In this document: positions 18,019 to 28,577 of the stretch, piece by piece | Layout: the number at the start of each line of letters is the position of its first letter | How positions within the stretch are numbered: the stretch's first letter is position 1 | Assembly (NCBI RefSeq): GCF_009711225.1 | Contig: NZ_WMIE01000014.1 | Coordinates: 1 to 64,000 of the forward strand | From: Paracoccus aestuariivivens | GTDB taxonomy: Bacteria > Pseudomonadota > Alphaproteobacteria > Rhodobacterales > Rhodobacteraceae | Direction of reading: 5' to 3' | Length of the DNA stretch: 64,000 nt | Made by a program: the position numbers and the translations under genes | Notes under the pieces: generated by a model | What the model saw: only the letters and a program-made list of their open reading frames with translations | Told to the model about the DNA's origin: nothing | The model's database searches: none

Positions 18019-18831
18019 ATGCCTAATCCCGATCTCGACAGCGTTTTCAAACAGTATGGCGACTGGTGGTGCAAAGAGCATGGTGGAAAATGCGACCGCA
18101 TGAACCCTGTTCAATCAGGATATGAGGATCGCCGCCTCGTGATCTCGGACATGCGCGCAGAATATTATGATGAACCCAAGACCGAGATGATCCCGCAGGT
18201 CGGCGCAAAGCAGGTTCTGACCAACCGGACCTCGGTCGAGCAATCGCAGACCGTGAGCCTGTCAAAGACGACGACCAGCACCTTCACTTGGTCGCTTCAG
18301 GAAGGGTTCAAGATCGGCATGAGCGTGAAGTTCGCTGTCGGCGTCCCGCCTATCGCAAGTGCGGAGACGACCATTTCTGGCGAGTTGAGCTTTTCCGCTA
18401 CCGAAACGAAAACCTCGACCGAGCAGCGTAGCTGGCAGGTCAACCAGCCGATCAAGGTGCCCGCAAATACCGAGGTCGAGGCGACCCTTTTTGTCGATGA
18501 GCGCAAATTCTCGCAACGATTCCATAGCAAATGCACGCTATCGGGCTACGTTTGCAGCAATAGCCCGGATCGTATCGACGGCCACTATTTCTGGTTCCAT
18601 TCCGTCAGGGATATCTTCACCCGTTTTCCGCAGCCGGGCTTCCGGGTCAGCGGGAATGTCGTTCTTTATGAGGGCGACGGGATGTTCGAGGGGCTGATGG
18701 GCATCCGCACGCGTCTGGATATTACCGAGCGCGCCTTGGGTGGTGATCGCCAGCTTTTGCGCAGCTTCTCGATCCCTGACCCGATCAATGGTGCCGGCGT
18801 TGCCGGTGTCCATGACTTGGTCGAGATGTGA
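18019..18831 (+). CDS. Aerolysin/ETX-MTX2-like beta-pore-forming protein
   Basis: The 270-residue protein resembles the ETX/MTX2 branch of aerolysin-type pore-forming toxins. After a 60-residue head, residues 65-165 show the typical Ser/Thr-rich alternating strands: LTNRTSVEQSQTVSLSKTTT, then an amphipathic hairpin-like stretch ending in FSATETKTSTEQRSW, then NQPIKVPANTEVEATLFVDE. The last block matches the family's 'vPp.t.v.v...' strand after the membrane-inserting loop. No signal peptide or membrane anchor is visible, and the N-terminus is hydrophilic, so it is either cytosolic or released by lysis. GGAG lies upstream of the ATG. Composition is less GC-rich than dnaE and ilvC on either side. 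No immunity or activation gene adjoins it. The fold call is from pattern only. Confidence 0.65.
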   Translation: MPNPDLDSVFKQYGDWWCKEHGGKCDRMNPVQSGYEDRRLVISDMRAEYYDEPKTEMIPQVGAKQVLTNRTSVEQSQTVSLSKTTTSTFTWSLQEGFKIGMSVKFAVGVPPIASAETTISGELSFSATETKTSTEQRSWQVNQPIKVPANTEVEATLFVDERKFSQRFHSKCTLSGYVCSNSPDRIDGHYFWFHSVRDIFTRFPQPGFRVSGNVVLYEGDGMFEGLMGIRTRLDITERALGGDRQLLRSFSIPDPINGAGVAGVHDLVEM

Positions 18832-18852
18832 CGACCGCATCGACAATATGAA

Positions 18853-18879
18853 GAAAGCCCCGCACTTGGCGGGGCTTTC
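18853..18879. terminator. Bidirectional terminator between the pore-forming gene and ilvC
   Basis: GAAAGCCCCG (18853-18862) pairs perfectly with CGGGGCTTTC (18870-18879) around a seven-base loop. Purine/T tracts on both sides suit convergent genes. Confidence 0.85.
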
Positions 18880-18887
18880 CGAAGGTC

Positions 18888-19922
<1,035 letters not shown>

Positions 19923-20036
19923 TCATTCGATGCAGTCTTTCTAGCAGCGAGTGGGGCGCAGTTCTGTGCAATCTTCGCGAAGTTTCTGGAAATTTGGCGA
20001 TGATCATGCCATATCCACGCCAGAGGTGAAAAAATC

Positions 20037-20492
20037 ATGCCCGATGCGACAGACCGGCGCATATTGCGCCAACTTTTGGCCGATCCCGAACTGCCCAATG
20101 CCGAACTGGCTGAGCGCGCCGGCGTCACGCCCGCCAGCCTGTGGCGTCGCTTGGACCGGCTGCGCGAGGGTGGCGTGATCGGCGGGTTCGAGGCCCGCAT
20201 CGACTGGCGCAAGCTGGGCTATGAGGTGCAGGTCAGCCTGCGCTTCACCCTCGACAAGACCGAGCCGCGCGCCTTCGACAATTTCATCGCTGCCGCGCGC
20301 AAAGTGCCCGAGGTGACCGAGATCCAGACCTTCCTTGGCTCGGTCGACATGCGGCTGTCGGTGATCGCGCGCGACATGGCGCATTGGCAGCAGATCTACC
20401 GCGAGAGCATCCTGACCCTGCCGCATGTTCAAGACAGCGACGCGCTGATGCTGGTCTCGACAATCAAGGACGTGCAGGAGCTGCCGCTATGA
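20037..20492 (+). CDS. Lrp/AsnC-family regulator, first of a pair
   Basis: This 151-residue protein has an N-terminal winged helix-turn-helix (DRRILRQLLADPELPNAELA onward) and a C-terminal RAM effector-binding domain (about 65-145). These regulators form octamers that sense amino acids. It is divergent from ilvC and its stop overlaps the start of a second regulator of the same family (ATGA). Together they could control ilvC, but no operator was identified. AGAGGTG lies upstream of the ATG. Confidence 0.9.
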   Translation: MPDATDRRILRQLLADPELPNAELAERAGVTPASLWRRLDRLREGGVIGGFEARIDWRKLGYEVQVSLRFTLDKTEPRAFDNFIAAARKVPEVTEIQTFLGSVDMRLSVIARDMAHWQQIYRESILTLPHVQDSDALMLVSTIKDVQELPL

Positions 20493-20941
20493 CGCCCGAC
20501 GCGACAGATCTGGCGATCCTGCGGCTGCTCTCTGAGGACGCGACCCGCAGTGCCGCAGAAATCGGGCGGTTGCTGGGCATGACCCAACCCGCGACATGGC
20601 GGCGGATCAAGCGCCTGACCGACGAAGGTGTTATCGCGGGGCGGCGGATTGTCGTCGACACCGCGGCGCTGGGTTTCGGCGTCACGGTCTTTCTGGGGAT
20701 CAAACTAGGGGCCAAGGGGCGCGTCGGCCTTGAGGATTTCGAGCGCGCGGTAACGGCGATCCCCGAGATTCAGACCGTGCAGCATGTGCTGGGCCAGTTC
20801 GATTATCGCCTGCGCGTCCGCGCTCGCGACATCGCGGATTTCGAACGCATCCTGCGCCGCCGCATCATGACCCTGCCGGGGATCGGGCAGGTCGAGGCCA
20901 ACGTGCTGCTGTCCGAAGAACGTATGCCCGGACCGCTTTGA
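20489..20941 (+). CDS. Lrp/AsnC-family regulator, second of a pair
   Basis: This 150-residue Lrp/AsnC protein has a helix-turn-helix at about 5-50 (LAILRLLSEDATRSAAEIG) and a RAM domain after that. The two proteins share the family fold and the MTLPGI/LTLPHV block but are clearly diverged, so they are not a recent duplication. The ATGA overlap implies coupled translation and perhaps a hetero-oligomer, as in Rhodobacterales NirDL/GH-type Lrp pairs, although the length and context here do not show heme genes. Confidence 0.9.
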   Translation: MTPDATDLAILRLLSEDATRSAAEIGRLLGMTQPATWRRIKRLTDEGVIAGRRIVVDTAALGFGVTVFLGIKLGAKGRVGLEDFERAVTAIPEIQTVQHVLGQFDYRLRVRARDIADFERILRRRIMTLPGIGQVEANVLLSEERMPGPL

Positions 20942-20947
20942 ACGAAA

Positions 20948-20972
20948 AAGGCCGCCCTTTCGGGACGGCCTT
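20948..20972. terminator. Terminator between the Lrp pair and groEL
   Basis: AAGGCCGCCC (20948-20957) pairs with GGGACGGCCTT (20962-20972) with one bulged A. It lies between the convergent Lrp and groEL genes and has A and T tracts on its sides. Confidence 0.75.
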
Positions 20973-20997
20973 CTCTGCCTGGTGGGCAGGGGGATGA

Positions 20998-22656
<1,659 letters not shown>

Positions 22657-22673
22657 TTACGCGAAAGCGGAAA

Positions 22674-22961
22674 TCAGGCGATGACGCCCAGGATGTCGCT
22701 TTCCTTCATGATCAGCAGCTCTTCGCCGTCGATCGTGACTTCGGTGCCCGACCATTTGCCGAACAGCACGCGATCACCGGCCGCGACCGAGGGTGCGATC
22801 AGCTCGCCCGAGTCCTTGCGCGCGCCTTCGCCGACCGAGACGATTTCGCCTTCAGCGGGTTTTTCTTTGGCGCTATCGGGGATGATCAGGCCGCCCTTGG
22901 TTTTCTCGTCCGACTGGACGCGACGGACCAGAACGCGGTCGTGCAGCGGTTTGAAAGCCAT
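22674..22961 (-). CDS. groES: Co-chaperonin GroES
   Basis: This 95-residue lid of the GroEL chamber shows the GroES signature [19 protein letters not shown] at the N-terminus, a mobile loop ([13 protein letters not shown]) and the closing [11 protein letters not shown] strand. CCGGAG precedes the ATG at 22961. It is the first gene of the groES-groEL operon. Confidence 0.98.
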   Translation of the reverse strand: MAFKPLHDRVLVRRVQSDEKTKGGLIIPDSAKEKPAEGEIVSVGEGARKDSGELIAPSVAAGDRVLFGKWSGTEVTIDGEELLIMKESDILGVIA

Positions 22962-22999
22962 GTGAACACTCCGGTGTTACAGGTTGCAGTGTTTCGTTG

Positions 23000-23026
23000 T
23001 TGGCACTCGGTCTTGGTGAGTGCCAG
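23000..23026 (-). promoter_or_regulatory. CIRCE operator (HrcA site) upstream of groES
   Basis: TTGGCACTC (23000-23008), nine bases, then GAGTGCCAG (23018-23026). This matches the CIRCE consensus TTAGCACTC-N9-GAGTGCTAA in arm length and spacing, and the arms differ from perfect complementarity only at the outermost base. HrcA binding here should hold groESL down until heat shock. The site is about 40-65 bases upstream of the groES start. Confidence 0.92.
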
Positions 23027-23153
23027 TGCGGGAACATCTAGGCAGCGGCTGATTACGTGTCAACGTCAGGATGCCGCGTTTTTTTCGATCTATTTTCTTG
23101 ACGGAGTTTCCTGCCGCCGAATACCCAAGGACAGCGCAGTTCGACTGGGGCGG

Positions 23154-24461
23154 ATGGTGAATAGACGGATCAAGGCCCTTGTCATTGCCGAAGCTGCAAA
23201 TCCCGAATGGGTCTCGGTTCCCTTGGTCGGCTGGTCGCTGGCCAATGCGCTGCGCGAGGTGGCAGACGTCCATATCGTGACGCAGATCCGCAACCGTGAC
23301 GCCATCTTGCGTGCGGGGCTGGTCGAGGGCCGCGATTTCACCGTGATCGACAGCGAAAAACTGGCCGCGCCGTTGTGGAGGCTGGCCGAAAAGCTGCGCA
23401 TGGGCAAAGGCGTCGGCTGGACCATGACCACGGCGATTTCCACGCTGGGCTACGGCTATTTCGAACGCCTGATCTGGGACAGGTTCGGCGAGGCGATCCG
23501 GAACAAGCAATACGACATCGTGCATCGGATCACCCCGTTGACCCCGACCGCCGGAAGCCGGATCGCTCCGCGCTGCAAGGCGGCTGGCGTTCCTTTTGTC
23601 ATGGGCCCTTTGAACGGCGGTGTCCCGTGGCCCAAGGGCTTCGATTCCGAGCGTCGGCGCGAAAAGGAATGGCTGTCCTATGTCCGTGGCGCCTACAAGG
23701 CTTTGCCGGGGCGGGCCTCGACGCTGGCGGCTTCAAGCGCGATCATTTGCGGATCGGCCCATACCCGCAGCGAGATTCCGGCGCGCTATCAGGACAAGAC
23801 GGTGTGGCTGCCCGAAAACGCGATCAACCCCGAACGCTTCAGCATGGTCGCGGATCAGACTGGCACCTTGCCCTTGCGCGGATGTTTCATCGGGCGACTG
23901 GTCCCCTATAAAGGCGCGGATATGGCGATCGAGGCTGCGCTGCCGATGCTCAAATCGGGGGCGCTGGCGCTGGATATCATCGGGGACGGCCCGCAAGGAC
24001 AGGCGCTGCGCGATCTGGTCGCGCAAGAGGGTGTTTCGGGGGCGGTCCATTTCCACGGCTGGCTAGAGCATTCGCAGGTGCAATCCGTCGCTGCGCGCTC
24101 GCAACTGCTGGTCTTCCCCTCGGTGCGCGAATTCGGTGGTGGTGTGGTTCTCGAGGCGATGGCGCTGGGGGTTGTGCCGGTCATTGCCGATTACGCCGGA
24201 CCTGGCGAATTGGTCGATGACATGACGGGTTTTCGCATTCCGATGGGAAGCCGTCCCCAGATCGTCGCGGGCTTGCGCGAGTTGCTACAGTCCATAGTCG
24301 CCGATCCCTCGGGATTGCCGGTCATGGCAAAAGCTGCCCGCGAAAAGGTCATGCGCGACTTCACTTGGTCCGCCAAGGCGCGGCAGGTCGAAAGGATCTG
24401 GCGCGCCATCCTTGACGGGGAAGCTTTGCCGCAGGAGTTGCCGCCGCCGCATCGAACGTGA
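23154..24461 (+). CDS. Glycosyltransferase family 4 protein
   Basis: This 435-residue GT-B-fold glycosyltransferase transfers sugar from a nucleotide donor to an unknown acceptor. The C-terminal donor domain is clear: CFIGRLVPYKGADMAIEA, IIGDGPQGQALRDL, VHFHGWLEHSQVQ and the E-x7-E region FPSVREFGGGVVLEAMALG, followed by PVIADYAGPGELVDD. No signal peptide or membrane helix. The start is put at the ATG at 23154 after GGGGCGG; the open frame runs back to groES without homology. No polysaccharide genes adjoin it, so the product is unknown. Confidence 0.87.
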   Translation: MVNRRIKALVIAEAANPEWVSVPLVGWSLANALREVADVHIVTQIRNRDAILRAGLVEGRDFTVIDSEKLAAPLWRLAEKLRMGKGVGWTMTTAISTLGYGYFERLIWDRFGEAIRNKQYDIVHRITPLTPTAGSRIAPRCKAAGVPFVMGPLNGGVPWPKGFDSERRREKEWLSYVRGAYKALPGRASTLAASSAIICGSAHTRSEIPARYQDKTVWLPENAINPERFSMVADQTGTLPLRGCFIGRLVPYKGADMAIEAALPMLKSGALALDIIGDGPQGQALRDLVAQEGVSGAVHFHGWLEHSQVQSVAARSQLLVFPSVREFGGGVVLEAMALGVVPVIADYAGPGELVDDMTGFRIPMGSRPQIVAGLRELLQSIVADPSGLPVMAKAAREKVMRDFTWSAKARQVERIWRAILDGEALPQELPPPHRT

Positions 24462-24520
24462 CGCATTGGCACGGCAGCCTCTGGCGTGCCATCCTTTGGC
24501 CAACAGGAAGGACGTCTGCC

Positions 24521-25564
24521 ATGCGTTTGCGCCAATTCATCACCGGTCTTGCGATTGCTTTGGGCTTCGGCCTGCCAGCGCAAGGGCAGGAATGTGTCGG
24601 GCGCAATCTGTTCAATGATCTGTCTCCGGCGCGGATGGCCGAGCTTCGGGCGTCGACCCGCAATGTGCCGTTCCACCGCGGATTGTTCTGGCAAGCGACC
24701 AAAGACCAAAAAAAGATCACCTTGATCGGCACCTACCATTTCAACGATCCGCGCCACGACGCCACCATGGCCCGCTTTGGGCCGACCATCGACGCGGCAG
24801 ATGTCCTGTTGGTCGAGGCCGGACCGACCGAGGAGAAGCGCCTTGCCGAAGCGATGGCGAAAGACCCCTCGCTGATAATGGATACCAAGGGAGCGACCCT
24901 GCCGGAACGCATGTCGGCCGAGGACTGGAAATCGCTATGGACCGCGATGGAGGCACGCGGCATGCCCGCCGTGGTCACCAGCCGGATGAGGCCGTGGTAC
25001 GTCTCGGTGATGCTTGGCATCTCTCCGTGCATGCTGAAAACGGTGCGCAGGACCGGCGATACCGGCGGGCTGGATCACCAGTTGATCGACCGCGCCGAGG
25101 CTGCGGATGTTCCTGTCCGAGCACTCGAGCCATGGAACACGGTCTTCAGCCTGTTCGAGGGTATGACTCCGGCCGAAGAAATCGACATGATCCGTTCCGC
25201 CATGCCTGCCGCGGAATATGCCGATGATTATGCGGTGACCCTGACCGAGGCCTATTTCACCGGCGACAGCTGGCTGATCTGGGAGTTCGGTCGCTTCGAC
25301 GCCTATGACAAATCCGGCCTGTCGCGGGCCGAGGTCGATAAGCAGATGCGGCTGGCGCAAGACAAGCTGATGGACCAGCGCAACCGCAACTGGATCGCTC
25401 CGATCGAAACCGCCGCCGCACAGGCCGCCGATCGGGGCAAGGGCATCGTGGTGGGATTTGGCGCGTTGCATCTTCCGGGCAAGAATGGAGTTCTGTCGTT
25501 GTTGCAAAAGTCGGGCTGGACCATCCAGCAGCTTGAGATTGAGGAGGGAGCGAATGGCGGATGA
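24521..25564 (+). CDS. TraB/GumN-family exported protein
   Basis: This 347-residue protein has a signal peptide (RQFITGLAIALGFGLPAQGQ, cleavage near residue 22) and then the TraB/GumN/PrgY fold. The two family GxxH motifs are visible: LIGTYHFNDPRHD early and VVGFGALHLPGKNGVL near the C-terminus. Related Tiki proteins are metalloproteases; bacterial members are mostly uncharacterised. AGGAAGG precedes the start. It overlaps the next gene by 11 bases, so the two are probably coupled. Confidence 0.85.
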   Translation: MRLRQFITGLAIALGFGLPAQGQECVGRNLFNDLSPARMAELRASTRNVPFHRGLFWQATKDQKKITLIGTYHFNDPRHDATMARFGPTIDAADVLLVEAGPTEEKRLAEAMAKDPSLIMDTKGATLPERMSAEDWKSLWTAMEARGMPAVVTSRMRPWYVSVMLGISPCMLKTVRRTGDTGGLDHQLIDRAEAADVPVRALEPWNTVFSLFEGMTPAEEIDMIRSAMPAAEYADDYAVTLTEAYFTGDSWLIWEFGRFDAYDKSGLSRAEVDKQMRLAQDKLMDQRNRNWIAPIETAAAQAADRGKGIVVGFGALHLPGKNGVLSLLQKSGWTIQQLEIEEGANGG

Positions 25565-25889
25565 ACTCTGGCGAGAGGAACGCGATTTCTGGCTGGCAGG
25601 CTCGGCCGAGGCGGCACGCAAGCTGGATGATGGTTGTCTGATGGTCCTTCCTGCGGCGGGAATCCTGACGCGCCGCAAGGTGGTCGAAAGTCTGTCCACC
25701 ACGCCCCGCTGGCAAGAGGTCACCTTGATCGATCGCGCCAGCATCGAAACCGATGAGGTCTGCGTATTGGCCTATCACGCCACCGCGCGCAGGGCAGGGG
25801 CCGAGACCTACCGTGCATTATGCACCACCACATGGGTCCGTCGCGACGGAGACTGGCGCATCCTGCAACATCAGCAAACTCTGGCGTGA
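25554..25889 (+). CDS. NTF2-like (DUF4440/SnoaL-type) small protein
   Basis: This 111-residue soluble protein begins MADELWREERDFWLAGSAEA and ends RRDGDWRILQHQQTLA. That ending is the hallmark last strand of DUF4440/NTF2-like proteins. Such cone-shaped folds bind small ligands or act as simple enzymes. GAGGAGGG gives a strong binding site inside the end of the TraB/GumN gene. The stop overlaps the start of the following membrane protein. Confidence 0.8.
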   Translation: MADELWREERDFWLAGSAEAARKLDDGCLMVLPAAGILTRRKVVESLSTTPRWQEVTLIDRASIETDEVCVLAYHATARRAGAETYRALCTTTWVRRDGDWRILQHQQTLA

Positions 25890-26554
25890 TGCTGGCGGAC
25901 CTGCGCCGCCACATCCGTTTTCTGCTAAGCTTTACGGTCGGGCTGGTCGCGGGCCTGCTGCCGTGGTGGCTGGATATGGTCACACGCCTGCTGCTGTTCT
26001 CGGTGACGTTCAGCCTGTGCTATCTCGTGCTGACGGGGCTGCTGATGCGTCGCCTGACCACCGACATGCTGCGCGCCCATGCCGATCTGGACGACGAGGG
26101 GATGCGCCTGATCGTGCCGCTGGCGATGGGATCGGTCGCGATCAATCTGTGGGCGATCCTTCAGACCACCAGTTCGCTGGCATCCGCTGACCCTGCGGCT
26201 GTTTCTGGCGGCTTTGCATGGACTTTCCAGTTCGCGCTGGCACTGGCCTCGGTGCCGTTGGCCTGGACGATGATCCATACGGTCATGGCGTTCCATTACG
26301 CGCATCTGTGGTACGCGCGTCAACCGGACGGCCACGAGACGCGCTGTCTGGCCTTTCCGGGACTGCCAGATCGGGGCGAGGCCGGAATCTGGGATTTCCT
26401 GTATTACAGCTTTGTTCTTGGCATGACCGCCCAGACTGCGGATATCTCGACGCTGGGCACGCAGGTGCGCAGGATCACCCTGCTGCATTCGGTGTTTTCA
26501 TTTGTTCACAACACGGTGCTGCTGGCGCTCGTTGTCAGCGCGATTGCCCGGTAG
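25889..26554 (+). CDS. DUF1345 membrane protein
   Basis: This 221-residue integral membrane protein has about five hydrophobic helices. The segments FHYAHLWYA, GIWDFLYYSFVLGMTAQTAD and VFSFVHNTVLLALVV are hallmarks of DUF1345, a family of unknown function. Its ATG overlaps the stop of the preceding gene (TGATG). It ends a run of four genes transcribed together after groESL. Confidence 0.85.
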   Translation: MLADLRRHIRFLLSFTVGLVAGLLPWWLDMVTRLLLFSVTFSLCYLVLTGLLMRRLTTDMLRAHADLDDEGMRLIVPLAMGSVAINLWAILQTTSSLASADPAAVSGGFAWTFQFALALASVPLAWTMIHTVMAFHYAHLWYARQPDGHETRCLAFPGLPDRGEAGIWDFLYYSFVLGMTAQTADISTLGTQVRRITLLHSVFSFVHNTVLLALVVSAIAR

Positions 26555-26622
26555 CTTGATAGACATCCCGCGCGCCAAGCCATATAACGCGCTCGACTTT
26601 TCCGATCTCATGCAGGTAGCTC

Positions 26623-27543
26623 ATGATCAAGGTTTTCGGCCACAAGGCCCCCGACACCGACTCGACCGGCTCGCCCATCATCTGGGCATGGTATCTCTCG
26701 GAGGTCCGCAAGCAGCCGGCCGTCGCCGTGTTGCAGGGCGAGCCGAACACCGAAGCCGCATGGATGCTGGCGAAATGGGATCTGGCCAAGCCCGAGATCA
26801 TCTCGGACGTGGCCGCGGGCGAGCAATGCGTCATCGTCGACACCAACAATCCGGCGGAACTTCCGGCCTCGATCAACGATGCCGAGGTGATCGAGATCAT
26901 CGACCACCACATGCTGGCCGGTGGCATCAAGACGCGCCTGCCGATCAACATCACCATTCGTCCGCTGGCCTGCACCGCGACGATCATGTTCGACCTGATG
27001 GGCGAGGAAGCCTATGCCCGCGCCCCCCGCGCGATCAAGGGCGCGATGTTGACCTGCATCCTGTCGGACACGCTGGAGTTCCGCAGCCCGACCACCACGC
27101 CGCATGACCGCTTCGTCGCCGAAAAGGTCGCGAAGGATCTGGGCGTCTCGATTCCGGCCTTCGCCGCCGAAATGTTCGCCGCGAAATCCGATGTCTCGGC
27201 CTTCTCGGAAGCGGCGCTGCTGCGCATGGACAGCAAGGAATACGAACTGGGCGGCAAGCAGTTGCGCGTCTCGGTGCTGGAGACCACCGCGCCTCAGGTC
27301 GTGCTGGACCGCAAGACCGCGCTGATGGCTGCGATGCCCGCCGTCGCCGCCGAGGACGGAGCCGATCAGGTTCTGCTGTTCGTGGTCGATATCCTGAACG
27401 AGGAAGCGACGCTGCTGGTCCCGAACGACTTCGTGAAACAGGTCGCCGAGAAAAGCTTCAACGCGGCCGTGTCCGGTGACACCGTTGTTCTGCCCGGCAT
27501 CATGTCGCGCAAGAAACAGATCATCCCCGCTCTGGCGATCTAA
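26623..27543 (+). CDS. ppaC: Manganese-dependent inorganic pyrophosphatase (family II)
   Basis: It hydrolyses pyrophosphate released by biosynthesis, which keeps those reactions moving forward. The 306-residue DHH-family enzyme has the metal-binding motifs GHKAPDTDS (His7, Asp11, Asp13), VDTNN (Asp73) and DHH (94-96), and a C-terminal DHHA2 domain ending with SRKKQIIPAL. Family II enzymes are less common in proteobacteria than family I but are usual in Rhodobacterales. Confidence 0.95.
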   Translation: MIKVFGHKAPDTDSTGSPIIWAWYLSEVRKQPAVAVLQGEPNTEAAWMLAKWDLAKPEIISDVAAGEQCVIVDTNNPAELPASINDAEVIEIIDHHMLAGGIKTRLPINITIRPLACTATIMFDLMGEEAYARAPRAIKGAMLTCILSDTLEFRSPTTTPHDRFVAEKVAKDLGVSIPAFAAEMFAAKSDVSAFSEAALLRMDSKEYELGGKQLRVSVLETTAPQVVLDRKTALMAAMPAVAAEDGADQVLLFVVDILNEEATLLVPNDFVKQVAEKSFNAAVSGDTVVLPGIMSRKKQIIPALAI

Positions 27544-27557
27544 GAAAAAGGCCTCAC

Positions 27558-28427
27558 ATGACGCAGATCATCAATTCGCTGGCCGATATCTCGGCCGATT
27601 ACGACGTGCTGTTCTGCGATCTGTGGGGCTGCCTTCATAACGGGGTCGAGCCCTATCCCGCCGCGGTTCAGGCGTTGCGCGCCTTTCGCGCCAAGGGCGG
27701 GCGTGTCGTTCTGCTGACCAATGCCCCGCGTCCCCAGCACTATGTCGTGGCGCAGCTTGACCGCATGGGCGTGCCGCGCGACGCATGGGACGCGGTTGTC
27801 AGTTCGGGTGACGCCGCGCAGGATGCGATGTTCGCCGGCGCGGTGGGTCGCAAGGTCTGGGCGATCTCGGTCGCCAAGGACGAGGGTTTCTTTGCCGATA
27901 TCCCCGAGGAATGGAAAGACGCTCCCGCAATCGAACGCGTCGAGTTGGAAGAAGCCGAGGGAATCGTCTGCACCGGTCTTTTCGACGAGGTGAACGAGAC
28001 GCCGGACGACTACCGCGCGCCATTGATGCTGGCGAAGGAAAAGGGGCTGAAGCTGCTTTGCGCCAATCCCGATATCATCGTGGATCTGGGGGAAACGCGG
28101 CTGTATTGCGCCGGTGCGCTGGCTGAATATTACGAAGACATGGGCGGTACGTCGCTTTACTTCGGCAAGCCCCATGCTCCGATCTATGATCTGGCGCGCC
28201 GGAAGCTGGGTCTGGATGAAGATACCCGCATTCTTGCCGTGGGCGACGGGATCGCGACTGACATCCGTGGTGCTGCGGGCGAGGGGATCGACGCGCTGTT
28301 CATCACCGGCGGTTTGGCCTTTGACCAGTTCGGCACGGATGTCGAAAATCCCGAAGCCGCGAAACTGGCCGAATGGCTGGCGCTGCGCAGCGAGAACCCG
28401 CGTTACAGCATCGGTCGTCTGCGCTGA
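27558..28427 (+). CDS. TIGR01459-type HAD-IIA hydrolase
   Basis: This 289-residue HAD-superfamily phosphatase-like protein has motif I as CDLWGCLHNG (Asp21, with Trp where many HADs have the second Asp, a trait of this subfamily). Motif II is LLTNAPRP, and the motif III/IV region is VGDGIATDIRGAAGEGIDALFI. The cap sits between, as in NagD-like class IIA enzymes. The substrate is unknown. It starts 14 bases after ppaC and is likely in the same transcript. Confidence 0.88.
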   Translation: MTQIINSLADISADYDVLFCDLWGCLHNGVEPYPAAVQALRAFRAKGGRVVLLTNAPRPQHYVVAQLDRMGVPRDAWDAVVSSGDAAQDAMFAGAVGRKVWAISVAKDEGFFADIPEEWKDAPAIERVELEEAEGIVCTGLFDEVNETPDDYRAPLMLAKEKGLKLLCANPDIIVDLGETRLYCAGALAEYYEDMGGTSLYFGKPHAPIYDLARRKLGLDEDTRILAVGDGIATDIRGAAGEGIDALFITGGLAFDQFGTDVENPEAAKLAEWLALRSENPRYSIGRLR

Positions 28428-28577
28428 GACACGGGGCCGCAAGGCTGGGTTGCGCGGCGGTGTCTTGCAACCCGTTGCCTCGTCGGCGATACGGACCTAC
28501 TCAATGGTAAGGCGGCATTGCCGCCGCCATATCCTAATTTAGACTGACAGGGCCGGGCCGGCCCATCGGGGGCCTGA

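Noticed and set aside
28428..28577. FMN riboswitch before ribF
   Set aside because: The conserved AGGATAT and GAGGGAT-type segments of the FMN aptamer are absent; only short GC hairpins are seen.
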